From contig NZ_PGEP01000001.1 of assembly GCF_002797445.1 (NCBI RefSeq), positions 3,782,501-3,846,500 of the forward strand: a DNA stretch of 64,000 nucleotides, given 5' to 3'. Positions 18,614 through 26,542 of the stretch are shown one piece after another. Each line of letters opens with the position of its first letter. The stretch's first letter is position 1. This stretch comes from Acidovorax sp. 69 (GTDB taxonomy: Bacteria > Pseudomonadota > Gammaproteobacteria > Burkholderiales > Burkholderiaceae_C). The notes under the pieces are model-generated. The model ran no database searches and had not been told where the DNA came from. It saw only the letters and a program-made list of their open reading frames with translations. The translations under genes were made by a program, and so were the position numbers.

Positions 18614-18999
18614 GCGACCACAACCCCCAAGACATTTTGCTGATCGAACCCAGCTCGCTGACCGGCAGCATCATCGTCGCCACGGCCCGCCAGCTGAACC
18701 TGCCTGCCGTGCGGCAAGTGAGCAGCGTGCGCATGGCCCAGCAGCGGCTAGGCCACCAGGACTTCGCGGGCGTGATCGTCTCGATCGACGAGCAAGAGCA
18801 AGAGGCCGTGGCCCTGCTGGAGCAGGTGCGCAACGACGCACTGGCCGTGCACGCCAACGTGCCGGTGGCGGTGACGACCGCGCAGGTGGATGCATCCACC
18901 GCCGTGAAGATGAAGGCGCTGCAGGTGCGGCGGGTGCTGATCAAGCCCTTCAAGGTACGGGACGTGATCGCCACCATTGCCATGCTGAGGGACTCGTAA
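18610..18999 (+). CDS. Degenerate response-regulator receiver protein
   Basis: 129 residues with the receiver fold pattern (ILLIEPSSLTGSII at strand 1, a hydrophobic third strand, and VRRVLIKPFK with the conserved Lys). Key acidic residues are missing: the N-terminal acidic pair is reduced to a single Glu, and the position of the phosphoacceptor Asp at the end of strand 3 reads FAGVIVSIDE, with Ser where Asp is expected. It therefore probably does not take phosphate in the usual way and may act as a protein-interaction module. Start ATG 18610 overlaps the GAF gene stop. Family assignment rests on pattern reading, not alignment. Confidence 0.75.
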   Translation: MSDHNPQDILLIEPSSLTGSIIVATARQLNLPAVRQVSSVRMAQQRLGHQDFAGVIVSIDEQEQEAVALLEQVRNDALAVHANVPVAVTTAQVDASTAVKMKALQVRRVLIKPFKVRDVIATIAMLRDS

Positions 19000-19036
19000 C
19001 GGCCCTTCGCACGCCGGTACCTGGCCGCTGAATGCC

Positions 19037-19951
19037 TCAGTAAATCTCCGGAACGTACATGCTGGCGGGCACGGGCTGGCGCAAATATTCGGGGTTGCGC
19101 ACCCGTTCGGGCAATACCACGGCCGGGTGCGGCACATCCTGGTACGGCAACTGCGACAACAGGTGGGCAATGCAATTGAGGCGCGCCTTTTTCTTGTCCA
19201 CCGCCTGCACAACCCACCATGGCGCCTCGGGGATGTGCGTGCGCTCGAGCATGGTTTCCTTGGCCTTGGTGTAGGCCTCCCAGCGCACGCGGCTTTCCAG
19301 GTCCATGGGGCTCAATTTCCACTGCTTGAGCGGGTCGTGGATGCGACCCAGAAAGCGCAGGTGCTGCTCTTCGTCGGTGATGGAGAACCAGTATTTGACC
19401 AGCGTGATGCCCGAGCGCACAAGCATCTTCTCGAACTCAGGCACGGTACGGAAGAATTCCTCGTACTCATCATCAGAGCAAAAGCCCATCACACGCTCCA
19501 CCCCGGCGCGGTTGTACCAACTGCGGTCAAACAGCACCATCTCGCCGGCCGCAGGCAGGTGCGCCACGTAACGCTGAAAGTACCACTGTGTGCGTTCACG
19601 GTCGTTGGGGGCAGGCAGCGCGGCCACGCGCGCCACACGCGGGTTCAACCGCTGGGTGATGCGCTTGATGACGCCACCCTTGCCGGCAGCGTCACGCCCT
19701 TCAAACAAAATCACCACCTTCTGGCGGCTGTGCTGCACCCAGTCCTGCAGCTTGACCAGCTCGCCTTGCAGCTGAAACAGGTCCTTGAAATATTGCTGAC
19801 GCGCCAGCCGGTCGGTGGGCTGGGGCGCGCCAATGTCATCCACGTTACGGTCCTCGATCTCCAGCTCCAGCTCCTCGTCGTAGCTGTCGATCAGGTCATT
19901 GGCGATGCGTTGCATCAGCTCCTGGGTATCGAGGGTGTTGTTGTAGAACAT
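19037..19951 (-). CDS. ppk2: Polyphosphate kinase 2
   Basis: PPK2 family enzyme that moves phosphate between polyphosphate and nucleotides (usually GDP/ADP to GTP/ATP). From ATG 19951 it has 304 residues; a TTG at 19972 would add seven. P-loop-like Walker A VVILFEGRDAAGKGGVIKR, Walker B MVLFDRSWYNRAGVERVMGF, and the lid and C-terminal PPK2 signatures FLGRIHDPLKQWKLSPMD and EAPWWVVQAVDKKKARLN are all present, pointing to class I PPK2. An acidic N-terminal region (DSYDEELELEIEDRNVDD) precedes the core. It is divergent from zntB with an inverted repeat between them. Confidence 0.94.
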   Translation of the reverse strand: MFYNNTLDTQELMQRIANDLIDSYDEELELEIEDRNVDDIGAPQPTDRLARQQYFKDLFQLQGELVKLQDWVQHSRQKVVILFEGRDAAGKGGVIKRITQRLNPRVARVAALPAPNDRERTQWYFQRYVAHLPAAGEMVLFDRSWYNRAGVERVMGFCSDDEYEEFFRTVPEFEKMLVRSGITLVKYWFSITDEEQHLRFLGRIHDPLKQWKLSPMDLESRVRWEAYTKAKETMLERTHIPEAPWWVVQAVDKKKARLNCIAHLLSQLPYQDVPHPAVVLPERVRNPEYLRQPVPASMYVPEIY

Positions 19952-20009
19952 GGGGGCTATCCAGCGGTACAAATGAGGTGTGCCATGGTGGCGGGCTGCA
20001 GTGACAGTG

Positions 20010-20036
20010 TTGTGACATTGGCGTGATCTGTCACAA
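20010..20036. promoter_or_regulatory. Perfect inverted repeat between ppk2 and zntB
   Basis: TTGTGACA (20010-20017) and TGTCACAA (20029-20036) form a perfect 8-bp dyad with an 11-bp spacer, 59 bp from the ppk2 ATG and 34 bp from the zntB start. An additional TGACA occurs at 20002. The position suits an operator for either gene. The regulator is unknown. Confidence 0.5.
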
Positions 20037-20069
20037 CCTTGTCATACCTGCAGACCACGATACAGACCC

Positions 20070-21128
20070 GTGCCGCCTGCAGCTTCCCCTCCCACAACGC
20101 TCTCCCCCAGCGCCAGCCTGAACTACGGAGGCGACGCGGCTGGGCTGATCTGTGGATACCTGCTGGGTGCCAACACCGTGCCGCGCGAGGTCGATTCGGC
20201 CCAGGCCGCGCAGTGGCTGGCGGGCCTGCAGGCCGGGGCCGATCTGCAGGGGCAGTTCCTGTGGCTGCATTTCAACCTGAGCCAGACGCAGGCGGTGCGC
20301 TGGATGGAGCGGCACGCCGACCTGCCCGAAGCCTTTTTTGATGCACTCAGGGACCGCTCGTTCTCCACCCGCATCGAGCGCGACGACGACACGCTGATTG
20401 CGGTGCTCAATGACGCACATTTTGATTTTGCGTTCGAGCCGTCGGACATTGCGACCCTGTGGACCAGCGTGGCGCCGCACCTCATGGTGACGGGGCGCAC
20501 CCGCCCCTTGCGCTCGGTGGACGCGCTGCGCACGGCGGTGCGCAGCGGCAATGCGCCCTGCTCCAGCGTGGCCCTGCTGGCAGAGCTGATGCGCACCCAG
20601 GCGTCGGGACTGGTGAACATTGTTCGCGGCGTAACCCAGCGCATCGACGATGTGGAAGATGCTCTGCTGGCGGGCCGGCTGGACCACAAGCGCGCCCGGC
20701 TGGGTGTACTGCGTCGCCTGCTGGTGCGCCTGCAGCGCCTGCTGGCGCCAGAGCCCGCAGCGTTGTTCCGCCTGCTGCAGCACCCCCCAGCCTGGATGGG
20801 CGCCGACGATGCCCAGGAGCTGCGCGACTCGACCGAAGAGTTCTCGGTGGTGTTGCGCGACATGCAGGGCCTGCAAGAGCGCATCAAGCTGCTGCAGGAG
20901 GAGATTGCCGCCAGCGTGCAGGAGGCCAACAGCCGCAGCCTGTTTGTGCTGACGGTGGTAACTGTGCTCGCCCTGCCCATCAACATCCTGGCCGGGTTGT
21001 TTGGCATGAATGTGGGCGGCGTTCCGCTGGCGGACAACGGCCACGGCTTCTGGATCATTGTGGCGGTGGTGGCGGCCTTCACGGCGGTGGCGGGGTGGCT
21101 GGCACTGCGGGGCGCGCGCGACCAGTAG
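20070..21128 (+). CDS. zntB: Zinc transporter ZntB (CorA family)
   Basis: CorA-superfamily metal-ion transporter of 352 residues with the long cytoplasmic funnel domain followed by two C-terminal helices (about 291-311 and 322-343). The family signature at the end of the first helix reads GLFGMNVGGVP, the GMN motif with a ZntB-type continuation rather than the PEL of CorA. FLWLHFNLSQTQAVRWM near residue 70 is typical of ZntB. GTG 20070 is the start given; no clear ribosome-binding site decides it. ZntB proteins move Zn2+ across the inner membrane, direction depending on the proton gradient. Confidence 0.9.
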   Translation: MPPAASPPTTLSPSASLNYGGDAAGLICGYLLGANTVPREVDSAQAAQWLAGLQAGADLQGQFLWLHFNLSQTQAVRWMERHADLPEAFFDALRDRSFSTRIERDDDTLIAVLNDAHFDFAFEPSDIATLWTSVAPHLMVTGRTRPLRSVDALRTAVRSGNAPCSSVALLAELMRTQASGLVNIVRGVTQRIDDVEDALLAGRLDHKRARLGVLRRLLVRLQRLLAPEPAALFRLLQHPPAWMGADDAQELRDSTEEFSVVLRDMQGLQERIKLLQEEIAASVQEANSRSLFVLTVVTVLALPINILAGLFGMNVGGVPLADNGHGFWIIVAVVAAFTAVAGWLALRGARDQ

Positions 21129-21203
21129 CCCCTGGACTCCGCGCATTGAAGAGCACCTCTACAATCGCGCCCCTTGCCATGCTCCCCGGACTGCACGCCC
21201 ACC

Positions 21204-22067
21204 ATGAACATCGTCGTCAACGAAGAACTCAAAGCCTACATCGAACCCCTGACCCCCGACGAGCATGAGGCTCTGGAGCGCAGCATCCTGGCCGAAGGCT
21301 GCCGTGACGCCCTGGTGCTGTGGGGTGATGTACTGGTGGATGGCCACAACCGCTACGGCATCTGTCAAAAACACGGCCTGCCATACCAGACCGTGCAGAA
21401 CCCCCGCTTTCAATCCATGGAAGACGTGCATCTGTGGATGATCGACCAGCACCTGGGCCGCCGCAGCGTGTCGGACTTCCAGCGCGGCGTGCTGGCGCTG
21501 CGCAAGCGCGAGATCGTGGCCGATCGCCGCGCCCGCGCAGCAGCCGCACCTGACGCGGCATCTTCATCCGGCGAAAGCGCTGCAGGCGCAAGCACCGCCG
21601 AAAACGCGGCCGGGCTGCCTTCCCCCGACCCGTTGAGCAGCCGCGAAGCCATTGCGAAGGCGGCGCGCCTGAGCAGCAGCCAGGTGGTGATGATCGAGAA
21701 AATCCAGAAGCAGGCAGCCCCCGAACTGGTGGCGGCGGTGAAGTCCGGCACCATCTCCATCAACGCCGCCGCCGCCGTCGCCACGCTGCCCGCCGAAGAA
21801 CAGGTGGCAGCCGTCGTGGCCGGCAAGGACGAACTCAAGCAGGCGGCCAAGCGCGTGCGCGAACTCAACAAGCGCAAGCCGCGCGAAGAAGCACGGTCAG
21901 ACGAAAGCCCTGCAGCCACGGGAACCCGTCTCGACCCCGAAGCCAGCACGGACGAATTGCAGGCCCTGCGCATCCGTGTGGCAGAGCTGACCGCAGAAAA
22001 CACCGAGCTGCGCCGGCAGGTCGCACAATGGCAAGCCGCCCAGCCTGCCGACAGCACACCGTTCTGA
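21204..22067 (+). CDS. ParB/Srx-domain protein, chromosomal orphan
   Basis: 287 residues. The N-terminal part (MNIVVNEELKAYIEPLTPDEHEALERSI... ALVLWGDVLVDGHNRYGICQKHGL) matches the ParB/sulfiredoxin-type nuclease fold used by plasmid partition proteins, with the DGHNRY motif at about residues 45-50. The middle has an Ala/Ser-rich linker and a KorB/ParB-like helix-turn-helix region (SREAIAKAARLSSSQVVMIEKIQ), and the C-terminus is a predicted coiled coil (LQALRIRVAELTAENTELRRQVAQW). There is no parA beside it and no sign of a plasmid. ATG 21204 is chosen because upstream codons show no conserved pattern. Role unknown. Confidence 0.8.
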   Translation: MNIVVNEELKAYIEPLTPDEHEALERSILAEGCRDALVLWGDVLVDGHNRYGICQKHGLPYQTVQNPRFQSMEDVHLWMIDQHLGRRSVSDFQRGVLALRKREIVADRRARAAAAPDAASSSGESAAGASTAENAAGLPSPDPLSSREAIAKAARLSSSQVVMIEKIQKQAAPELVAAVKSGTISINAAAAVATLPAEEQVAAVVAGKDELKQAAKRVRELNKRKPREEARSDESPAATGTRLDPEASTDELQALRIRVAELTAENTELRRQVAQWQAAQPADSTPF

Positions 22068-22103
22068 GACCCTCTATTTCTCGGGTGTACGGAGGCTCGG
22101 GGG

Positions 22104-22955
22104 TCAGCCGTTGGCGCTGCGCAGCGCGCTCAACCGGTCGGCGATGAGGTCTATGTCGAGCCCATCCTCGGCGTGGGCCAGGTAGGCCTCCAGGTCGGCC
22201 ACGGCCTCGGCCGTGTTGCCTCGCTCGGCATGGGCCAGCCCCCGGTCACGCTGCTCGCCCCAGGCTTCGGGCAGCAGGACAATGAGCCGGTCGAGCACGG
22301 CAATCAGGCGCAACCCATCCTGCTGGGTGCGGTGCACCTCCTTGAGATTGCGCAGCATGCGGGCGATGATGTCGCGCGGCGTGGCCGCCTGCAGGTACAG
22401 GCCCAGCGGTACGTCATAGTCATCCACCAGGCCATTGCGACGCTTGTAAGGCTCCAACCGCTCTGCCAGCTCTTCACGGCTCAACGATTGGCCCGAAATC
22501 GGATCGAGCACCACCTGGCCCTTGGGCAAAAGTACCTTGACCATGAAGTGGCCCGGGAACGCAATGCCTCTGGCGTGCAGGCCCAGCCCCTGCGCCAGCT
22601 CCATCCACAACACGGCCAGGCTGATGGGAATGCCCCGGCGCGTGCGCAGCACGGCGTTGAGATAGCTGTTCTCCGGGTCGTAGTAGTTGTTGATGTTGCC
22701 GCCAAAGCCCAGGTCGGTAAAAAAGAACTGGTTGAGCGTGCGCAGCCGCTGCAGAGCAGGCGCATCGGCTGGCAAGCGGCGCTTGATGCGCGCGAGCAAC
22801 TGATCCATGTCACCCAGCAGTTGCTGCACATCGAATTCAGGGTATTCGTCGTGGGCCAGGCTGGCAGCGGCCTCCAGCAACGGGAAGTGGTCGTCGCTTT
22901 GCACCAGCGATGCAAAGTACTCCAGCGAAGTGGGCACGGAATAGCTGAGGGACAT
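22104..22955 (-). CDS. SirB1-family protein (transglutaminase-like + TPR)
   Basis: 283 residues. The N-terminal two-thirds contains the SirB1/transglutaminase-like region: LNQFFFTDLGFGGNINNYYDPENSYLNAVLRTRRGIPISLAVLWMELAQGLGLHARGIAFPGHFMVKV, with the family's RRGIPISLAV and FPGHF motifs. The C-terminal part is a TPR-like helical repeat (GLAHAERGNTAEAVADLEAYLAHAED). Family members occur widely in proteobacteria near peptide-release factor or cell-wall genes; the biochemical role is unsettled. It lies upstream of, and is read in the same direction as, murJ. Confidence 0.9.
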   Translation of the reverse strand: MSLSYSVPTSLEYFASLVQSDDHFPLLEAAASLAHDEYPEFDVQQLLGDMDQLLARIKRRLPADAPALQRLRTLNQFFFTDLGFGGNINNYYDPENSYLNAVLRTRRGIPISLAVLWMELAQGLGLHARGIAFPGHFMVKVLLPKGQVVLDPISGQSLSREELAERLEPYKRRNGLVDDYDVPLGLYLQAATPRDIIARMLRNLKEVHRTQQDGLRLIAVLDRLIVLLPEAWGEQRDRGLAHAERGNTAEAVADLEAYLAHAEDGLDIDLIADRLSALRSANG

Positions 22956-23047
22956 GGTGGAGTTGTAAATGCCTCACCCAGTGGCGTCAAGCCACAGAAG
23001 GCAAGGATTTGCGGGGCATTTTTACGGATCCAGGGGCGCCCGGCCCA

Positions 23048-24612
23048 TCAGCGCCGCAGCATCTGGCGCAGCTTGAGACCCGCCGCCCACAGAGCACCAA
23101 AGTACAGCACGGCGGCAGCCATCATCAGCGCGGCCAGCAACCCGATGCGTTGCAGGGTCTTGCCCCTCATCTCCACCCAGTCGAAATACTGCGCGCCCCA
23201 CACCAACAGCACTGTCAGCAGCGCGCTGGCCGCCACCACCTGCAGCACAAAACGGCCCCAACCCGGCAGGGGCCGGTAGCTGCCACGCCGCAGCAGCCCC
23301 ACCAGCAGCCAAGCGGCATTGATGAGCGCGCCGACCCCGATAGTCAGGGTGAGGGCCGCATGCTGCAGATAGGGCACCAGCACCAGGTTCATCAGCTGGG
23401 TCAGCACCAGCACCGCCACGGCAATGAGCATGGGGGTACGCATGTCGTGTTTGGCATAAAAGCCCGGCGCCAGAACCTTGATGGCCACAATGCCCACCAA
23501 CCCCACCCCATAGCCCGTCAGCGCCAAGGTGGTTTGCCGCACATCCTGGTCGCCAAAAGCACCGTAGTGGTACAGCACCGCCACCAACGGCTGGGAAAAA
23601 ACCAGCAAAGCCACCATGCAAGGCACCGACAACAACAGCACCAGGCGCAACCCCCAGTCCAACATGGCCGAATATGCGTCGTCGTCCTGCTTGGCCCGTG
23701 CACTGGCCAGTTGCGGCATCAGCACCACGCCCAGTGCCACACCCAGCAGCGCCGTCGGCAGCTCCATCAGGCGGTCTGCATAAGTGATCCAGCTCACGCT
23801 GCCCGTGACCAGGTGCGAGGCAATCTGCGTGTTGATGAGCAGCGATATCTGCGCCACGCTCACCCCCAGCAGCGCCGGCAGCATCAGGCGCGCCACCTTG
23901 CGGGTGGTGGGGTCGGCCCAAGCGGCTCGAATGGCCGCCCAGCGCACGCCAATGCGCGGCAAAAGCCCCAGGCGCAACAGCGCAGGCACCTGCAAGCTCA
24001 GCTGCAACAGGCCACCCAACATCACTCCGGCCGCCTGCGCGTAGATGGGCTCGATGCCATGGCGCGAAAACCAGGGCGCACCCACCGTGATGGACAGGAT
24101 CAGCGCGATATTGAGCAGCACGGGCGAGGCTGCCGGCACCGCAAATTTCTTCCAGGTATTGAGAATCCCCCCGCCAGCGCCACCAGCGACATGAACCCGA
24201 TGTAAGGGAACATCCAGCGCGTCATCGTGACGGCGGCGTCAAAGCCCTGGGGGGACTGCTGGAGCCCGCTGGCCATCGCCCAAACCATCCAGGGCGCACC
24301 CAGCACACCGGCGACGCACAAAAGCACCAGCGTCCAGGCCAGCAAAGTGCCCACATGGTCGATCAGCACCCGGGCACCGTCGTCGCCCTCTTGGGCGCGG
24401 GTGGCGGCCAGCACCGGCACGAATGCCTGGCTAAAGGCGCCTTCGCCCAACACCCGGCGAAACAAATTAGGAATGCGAAACGCCACATTGAAGGCGTCCG
24501 TCAGGGCACTGACCCCGAACACCGAGGCCATGAGCAACTCGCGCACCAGCCCGGTGATGCGGGAGACAAGGGTCAAAAGGGAAACGGTGGAGGCGGCTTT
24601 GAACAGTGACAC
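23048..24612 (-). pseudogene. murJ: Lipid II flippase MurJ, frameshifted in this sequence
   Basis: MurJ moves lipid II across the inner membrane for peptidoglycan synthesis. Two overlapping frames carry the two halves: 24612 to about 24170 gives [29 protein letters not shown]... [16 protein letters not shown], and about 24165 to 23048 gives KKFAVPAASPVLLNIALIL... through the remaining helices. At the join lies a run of six C (24167-24172, G on the coding strand). A seventh base would give ...ALAGGILNTWKKFAVPAASP, the conserved sequence, with no break. Since murJ is normally essential, a sequencing deletion is the likeliest cause; a real slippage site is possible. The start is taken as GTG 24612 to match the usual MSLFKA N-terminus. 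Divergent from rpsT, as in many betaproteobacteria. Confidence 0.9.
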
Positions 24613-24802
24613 CCCAAGGAGTGTAGTCCCCGAAGACCTGCCCCTGTGGCGCAGGACGCCCTCCCCCAGAGGCCGCCGCCAACGCCTGCGCCATGGGATA
24701 GACGGCCCCGCAAAGGCCGCCGCTGACATGCCGACGCGCCAGTATCTTGCGCCTCACTGTTTGGCGCACAGAGCCGTGTATCACAAGAAAGGCACTCTGG
24801 GC

Positions 24803-24808
24803 TATAAT
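24803..24808 (+). promoter_or_regulatory. -10 element of the rpsT promoter
   Basis: A perfect TATAAT at 24803-24808, about 45 bp before the rpsT ATG. No good -35 box is seen at the usual distance. The ribosome-binding site is AAGGAA ending about 9 bp before the ATG. Confidence 0.6.
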
Positions 24809-24853
24809 CGTCGGCTTTGCTGGCATCATCCACAGACCCAAGGAATTTACATC

Positions 24854-25156
24854 ATGGCATCCACCAAACCAAAAAAGAAGAACCCACGCCTGGCGTCGGG
24901 CCGCAAGCGCGTCCGTCAGGACATCAAGCTCAACGCTGCGAACACCTCGCTGCGTTCCAAATACCGTACCGCTGTCAAGAACGTCGAAAAGGCTGTTCTG
25001 TCCGGCGACAAGACCAAGGCGACCGAACTGTTCGCCAAGATGCAAGCCGTGGTTGACACCGTGGCCGACAAGGGCATCTTCCACAAGAACAAGGCAGCTC
25101 GCGATAAGAGCCGCCTGTCTGCCAAGGTGAAAGCCCTGGCACTGGCAGCCGCCTAA
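24854..25156 (+). CDS. rpsT: 30S ribosomal protein S20
   Basis: Small-subunit protein that binds 16S rRNA early in assembly. 100 residues, Lys/Arg rich, starting [22 protein letters not shown] and ending in the helical [17 protein letters not shown]. Length is somewhat above the E. coli protein (87). The gene has a strong TATAAT box upstream, an AAGGAA ribosome-binding site, and a clear terminator downstream, so it is a single-gene unit. Confidence 0.98.
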   Translation: MASTKPKKKNPRLASGRKRVRQDIKLNAANTSLRSKYRTAVKNVEKAVLSGDKTKATELFAKMQAVVDTVADKGIFHKNKAARDKSRLSAKVKALALAAA

Positions 25157-25240
25157 ACCATCCCCGCCTGCCCCGGCAGGCAAACAGCCCGAACGGCATG
25201 TGCCGTTCGCCGTTTGTAACGGGTGCGCTGCCAGCAAAAA

Positions 25241-25276
25241 AACGAATGAAACCGCCTTTGGGCGGTTTTTTCGTTT
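25241..25276 (+). terminator. rpsT: Intrinsic terminator after rpsT
   Basis: GC stem AAACCGCC / GGCGGTTT (around 25249-25268) with a TTTG loop, followed by a T run and flanked by complementary AACGA/TCGTT arms. It lies 85 bp after the rpsT stop. A smaller inverted repeat, GAACGGC/GCCGTTC, sits before it near 25190-25208. Confidence 0.85.
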
Positions 25277-25339
25277 CAGACTCCATGCAACAAGACAAGC
25301 TACATTGCGCGGTGCATGGGGGGTAAACAGGGCAACTGC

Positions 25340-25876
25340 ATGATCTTGCGCCAGAAATCAGTGTTCGATGGCTTCACCTACGAGTTCCTGGATGACACCG
25401 GCACCGTGGTGTTGGGAGCGTTCCGACATGCGTGGTTCTCGCAGGCGAAAAATGCCCGTTTGCGCATCCACGCCACCCGGGATGCCGCAAAGGGCGATAT
25501 TCAGATGACGTTGAACGGTCAGGCCTGGAGGGTGCGGCACCTGTATCTGAGCCGCGGCTACCTGAACGATATCCGCTACACGCTGGAAACGGGTGACGAA
25601 GCCATCCACGCACAAGTGGATGTGTTGGGCAAGACCGCCGGGCAAAGGCTGCCTCGGATCGTCATGACAGAGCCCATCTCGGTCGAGCTGGGCACCCCGA
25701 GGGGCTGGCCCAAGAAGCGCTACGCAGTCACCGACAGCGCCACCCGCAGGCCCATCGGGTGCATCCGCGAACCTTCGGCCATCACCCTCAAACGTGAACT
25801 TCTGATCGAAATGCCGGGGGTGGATTTGCCGGTGGCTGCTTTTCTGGGCATTGTGGCTCTCATCGCACGCTATTGA
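25340..25876 (+). CDS. Conserved protein of unknown function, possibly LURP-one/scramblase-like fold
   Basis: 178 residues from ATG 25340 (an upstream GTG/ATG-type extension to 25316 is less likely). Soluble in most of its length with alternating strands (YEFLDDTGTVVLGAFRHAWF, ARLRIHATRD, DIQMTLNGQAWRVRHLYLSRGY) and a C-terminal hydrophobic segment VDLPVAAFLGIVALIARY. The pattern of two strand-rich halves around a buried terminal helix, with a phrase like 'YAVTDSATRRPIGCIREP', resembles LURP-one-related and phospholipid-scramblase-like proteins, but this is judged by eye. No function is claimed. Its own transcription unit follows the rpsT terminator. Confidence 0.65.
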   Translation: MILRQKSVFDGFTYEFLDDTGTVVLGAFRHAWFSQAKNARLRIHATRDAAKGDIQMTLNGQAWRVRHLYLSRGYLNDIRYTLETGDEAIHAQVDVLGKTAGQRLPRIVMTEPISVELGTPRGWPKKRYAVTDSATRRPIGCIREPSAITLKRELLIEMPGVDLPVAAFLGIVALIARY

Positions 25877-25949
25877 AGGCCGCCGAAAACGCCACAATAC
25901 AGCCCCTCCGCCAGCGTCTGCACCACCGATTGCGCCCGGTGGGGCAAGA

Positions 25950-26276
25950 TCAGGGCTGGGTCAGCGGCGGCGCGTCGGGCAGCAGGCAGGCCTCCGCCAC
26001 CTGCAGGTTGTTGTCGCGTGCGAAATTGATGACGAAATCCCAGGCCATGGGCTCGTGGCCCTGCAGGTCGCGGTGTACCACCACGCATTTCACACCATTG
26101 AGGGTGGTGGGGATACACCACGGCGAATAGCTCAGATGGCTGCCAGGGCGGGCCCCGCCCGGGCGGAAACTGCTCATCACCCCGGCCAGCCGCTCGGCCC
26201 AGTCGCTGGGTCGAAAGGTTTTCCCGTCGTGGGTGATGCCCTGAATGAAGACTTCTTTGGAGGAGGGGGAAACCAT
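25950..26276 (-). CDS. DUF3579 family protein
   Basis: 108 residues from ATG 26276: MVSPSSKEVFIQGITHDGKTFRPSDWAERL..., with VMSSFRPGG and YSPWCIPTTLNGVKCVVVHRDL. This is the DUF3579 pattern, a small betaproteobacterial family often found divergent from or beside argD/argF as here. Function unknown. It shares an intergenic region with argD that contains a perfect 14-bp palindrome. Confidence 0.88.
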   Translation of the reverse strand: MVSPSSKEVFIQGITHDGKTFRPSDWAERLAGVMSSFRPGGARPGSHLSYSPWCIPTTLNGVKCVVVHRDLQGHEPMAWDFVINFARDNNLQVAEACLLPDAPPLTQP

Positions 26277-26348
26277 CGGGGATTGGAGTGGTAGTGAGCG
26301 CGCCAGACACAGGATCACTGCATGCTGCACCGCAGCGCAACATTCTAA

Positions 26349-26362
26349 CTCTTATATAAGAG
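26349..26362. promoter_or_regulatory. Perfect palindrome CTCTTATATAAGAG upstream of argD
   Basis: A 14-bp perfect palindrome in an AT-rich part of the 266-bp region between the DUF3579 gene (start 26276) and argD (start 26543). The TATA-containing centre could overlap a -10 box, so a dimeric repressor (GntR- or MarR-like) is a reasonable guess. Not an ArgR box (which reads roughly TGAAT-N-ATTCA). Confidence 0.55.
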
Positions 26363-26542
26363 CTGACTCTCTAATCCCTGCATTGAGCTGCACATAGAGA
26401 TCCGAACTCAGGTAACAGGCTGCATTGCAGTGATGCGCAATCGTCAACAGACGATCACCGTGCGCGCCCTAGAATCGTGCTTCGCTTTTTCGGGTTTCTG
26501 GCCACGAGCCTGCCCCTCACTGTACCGTCTGGAGATTTCCGC

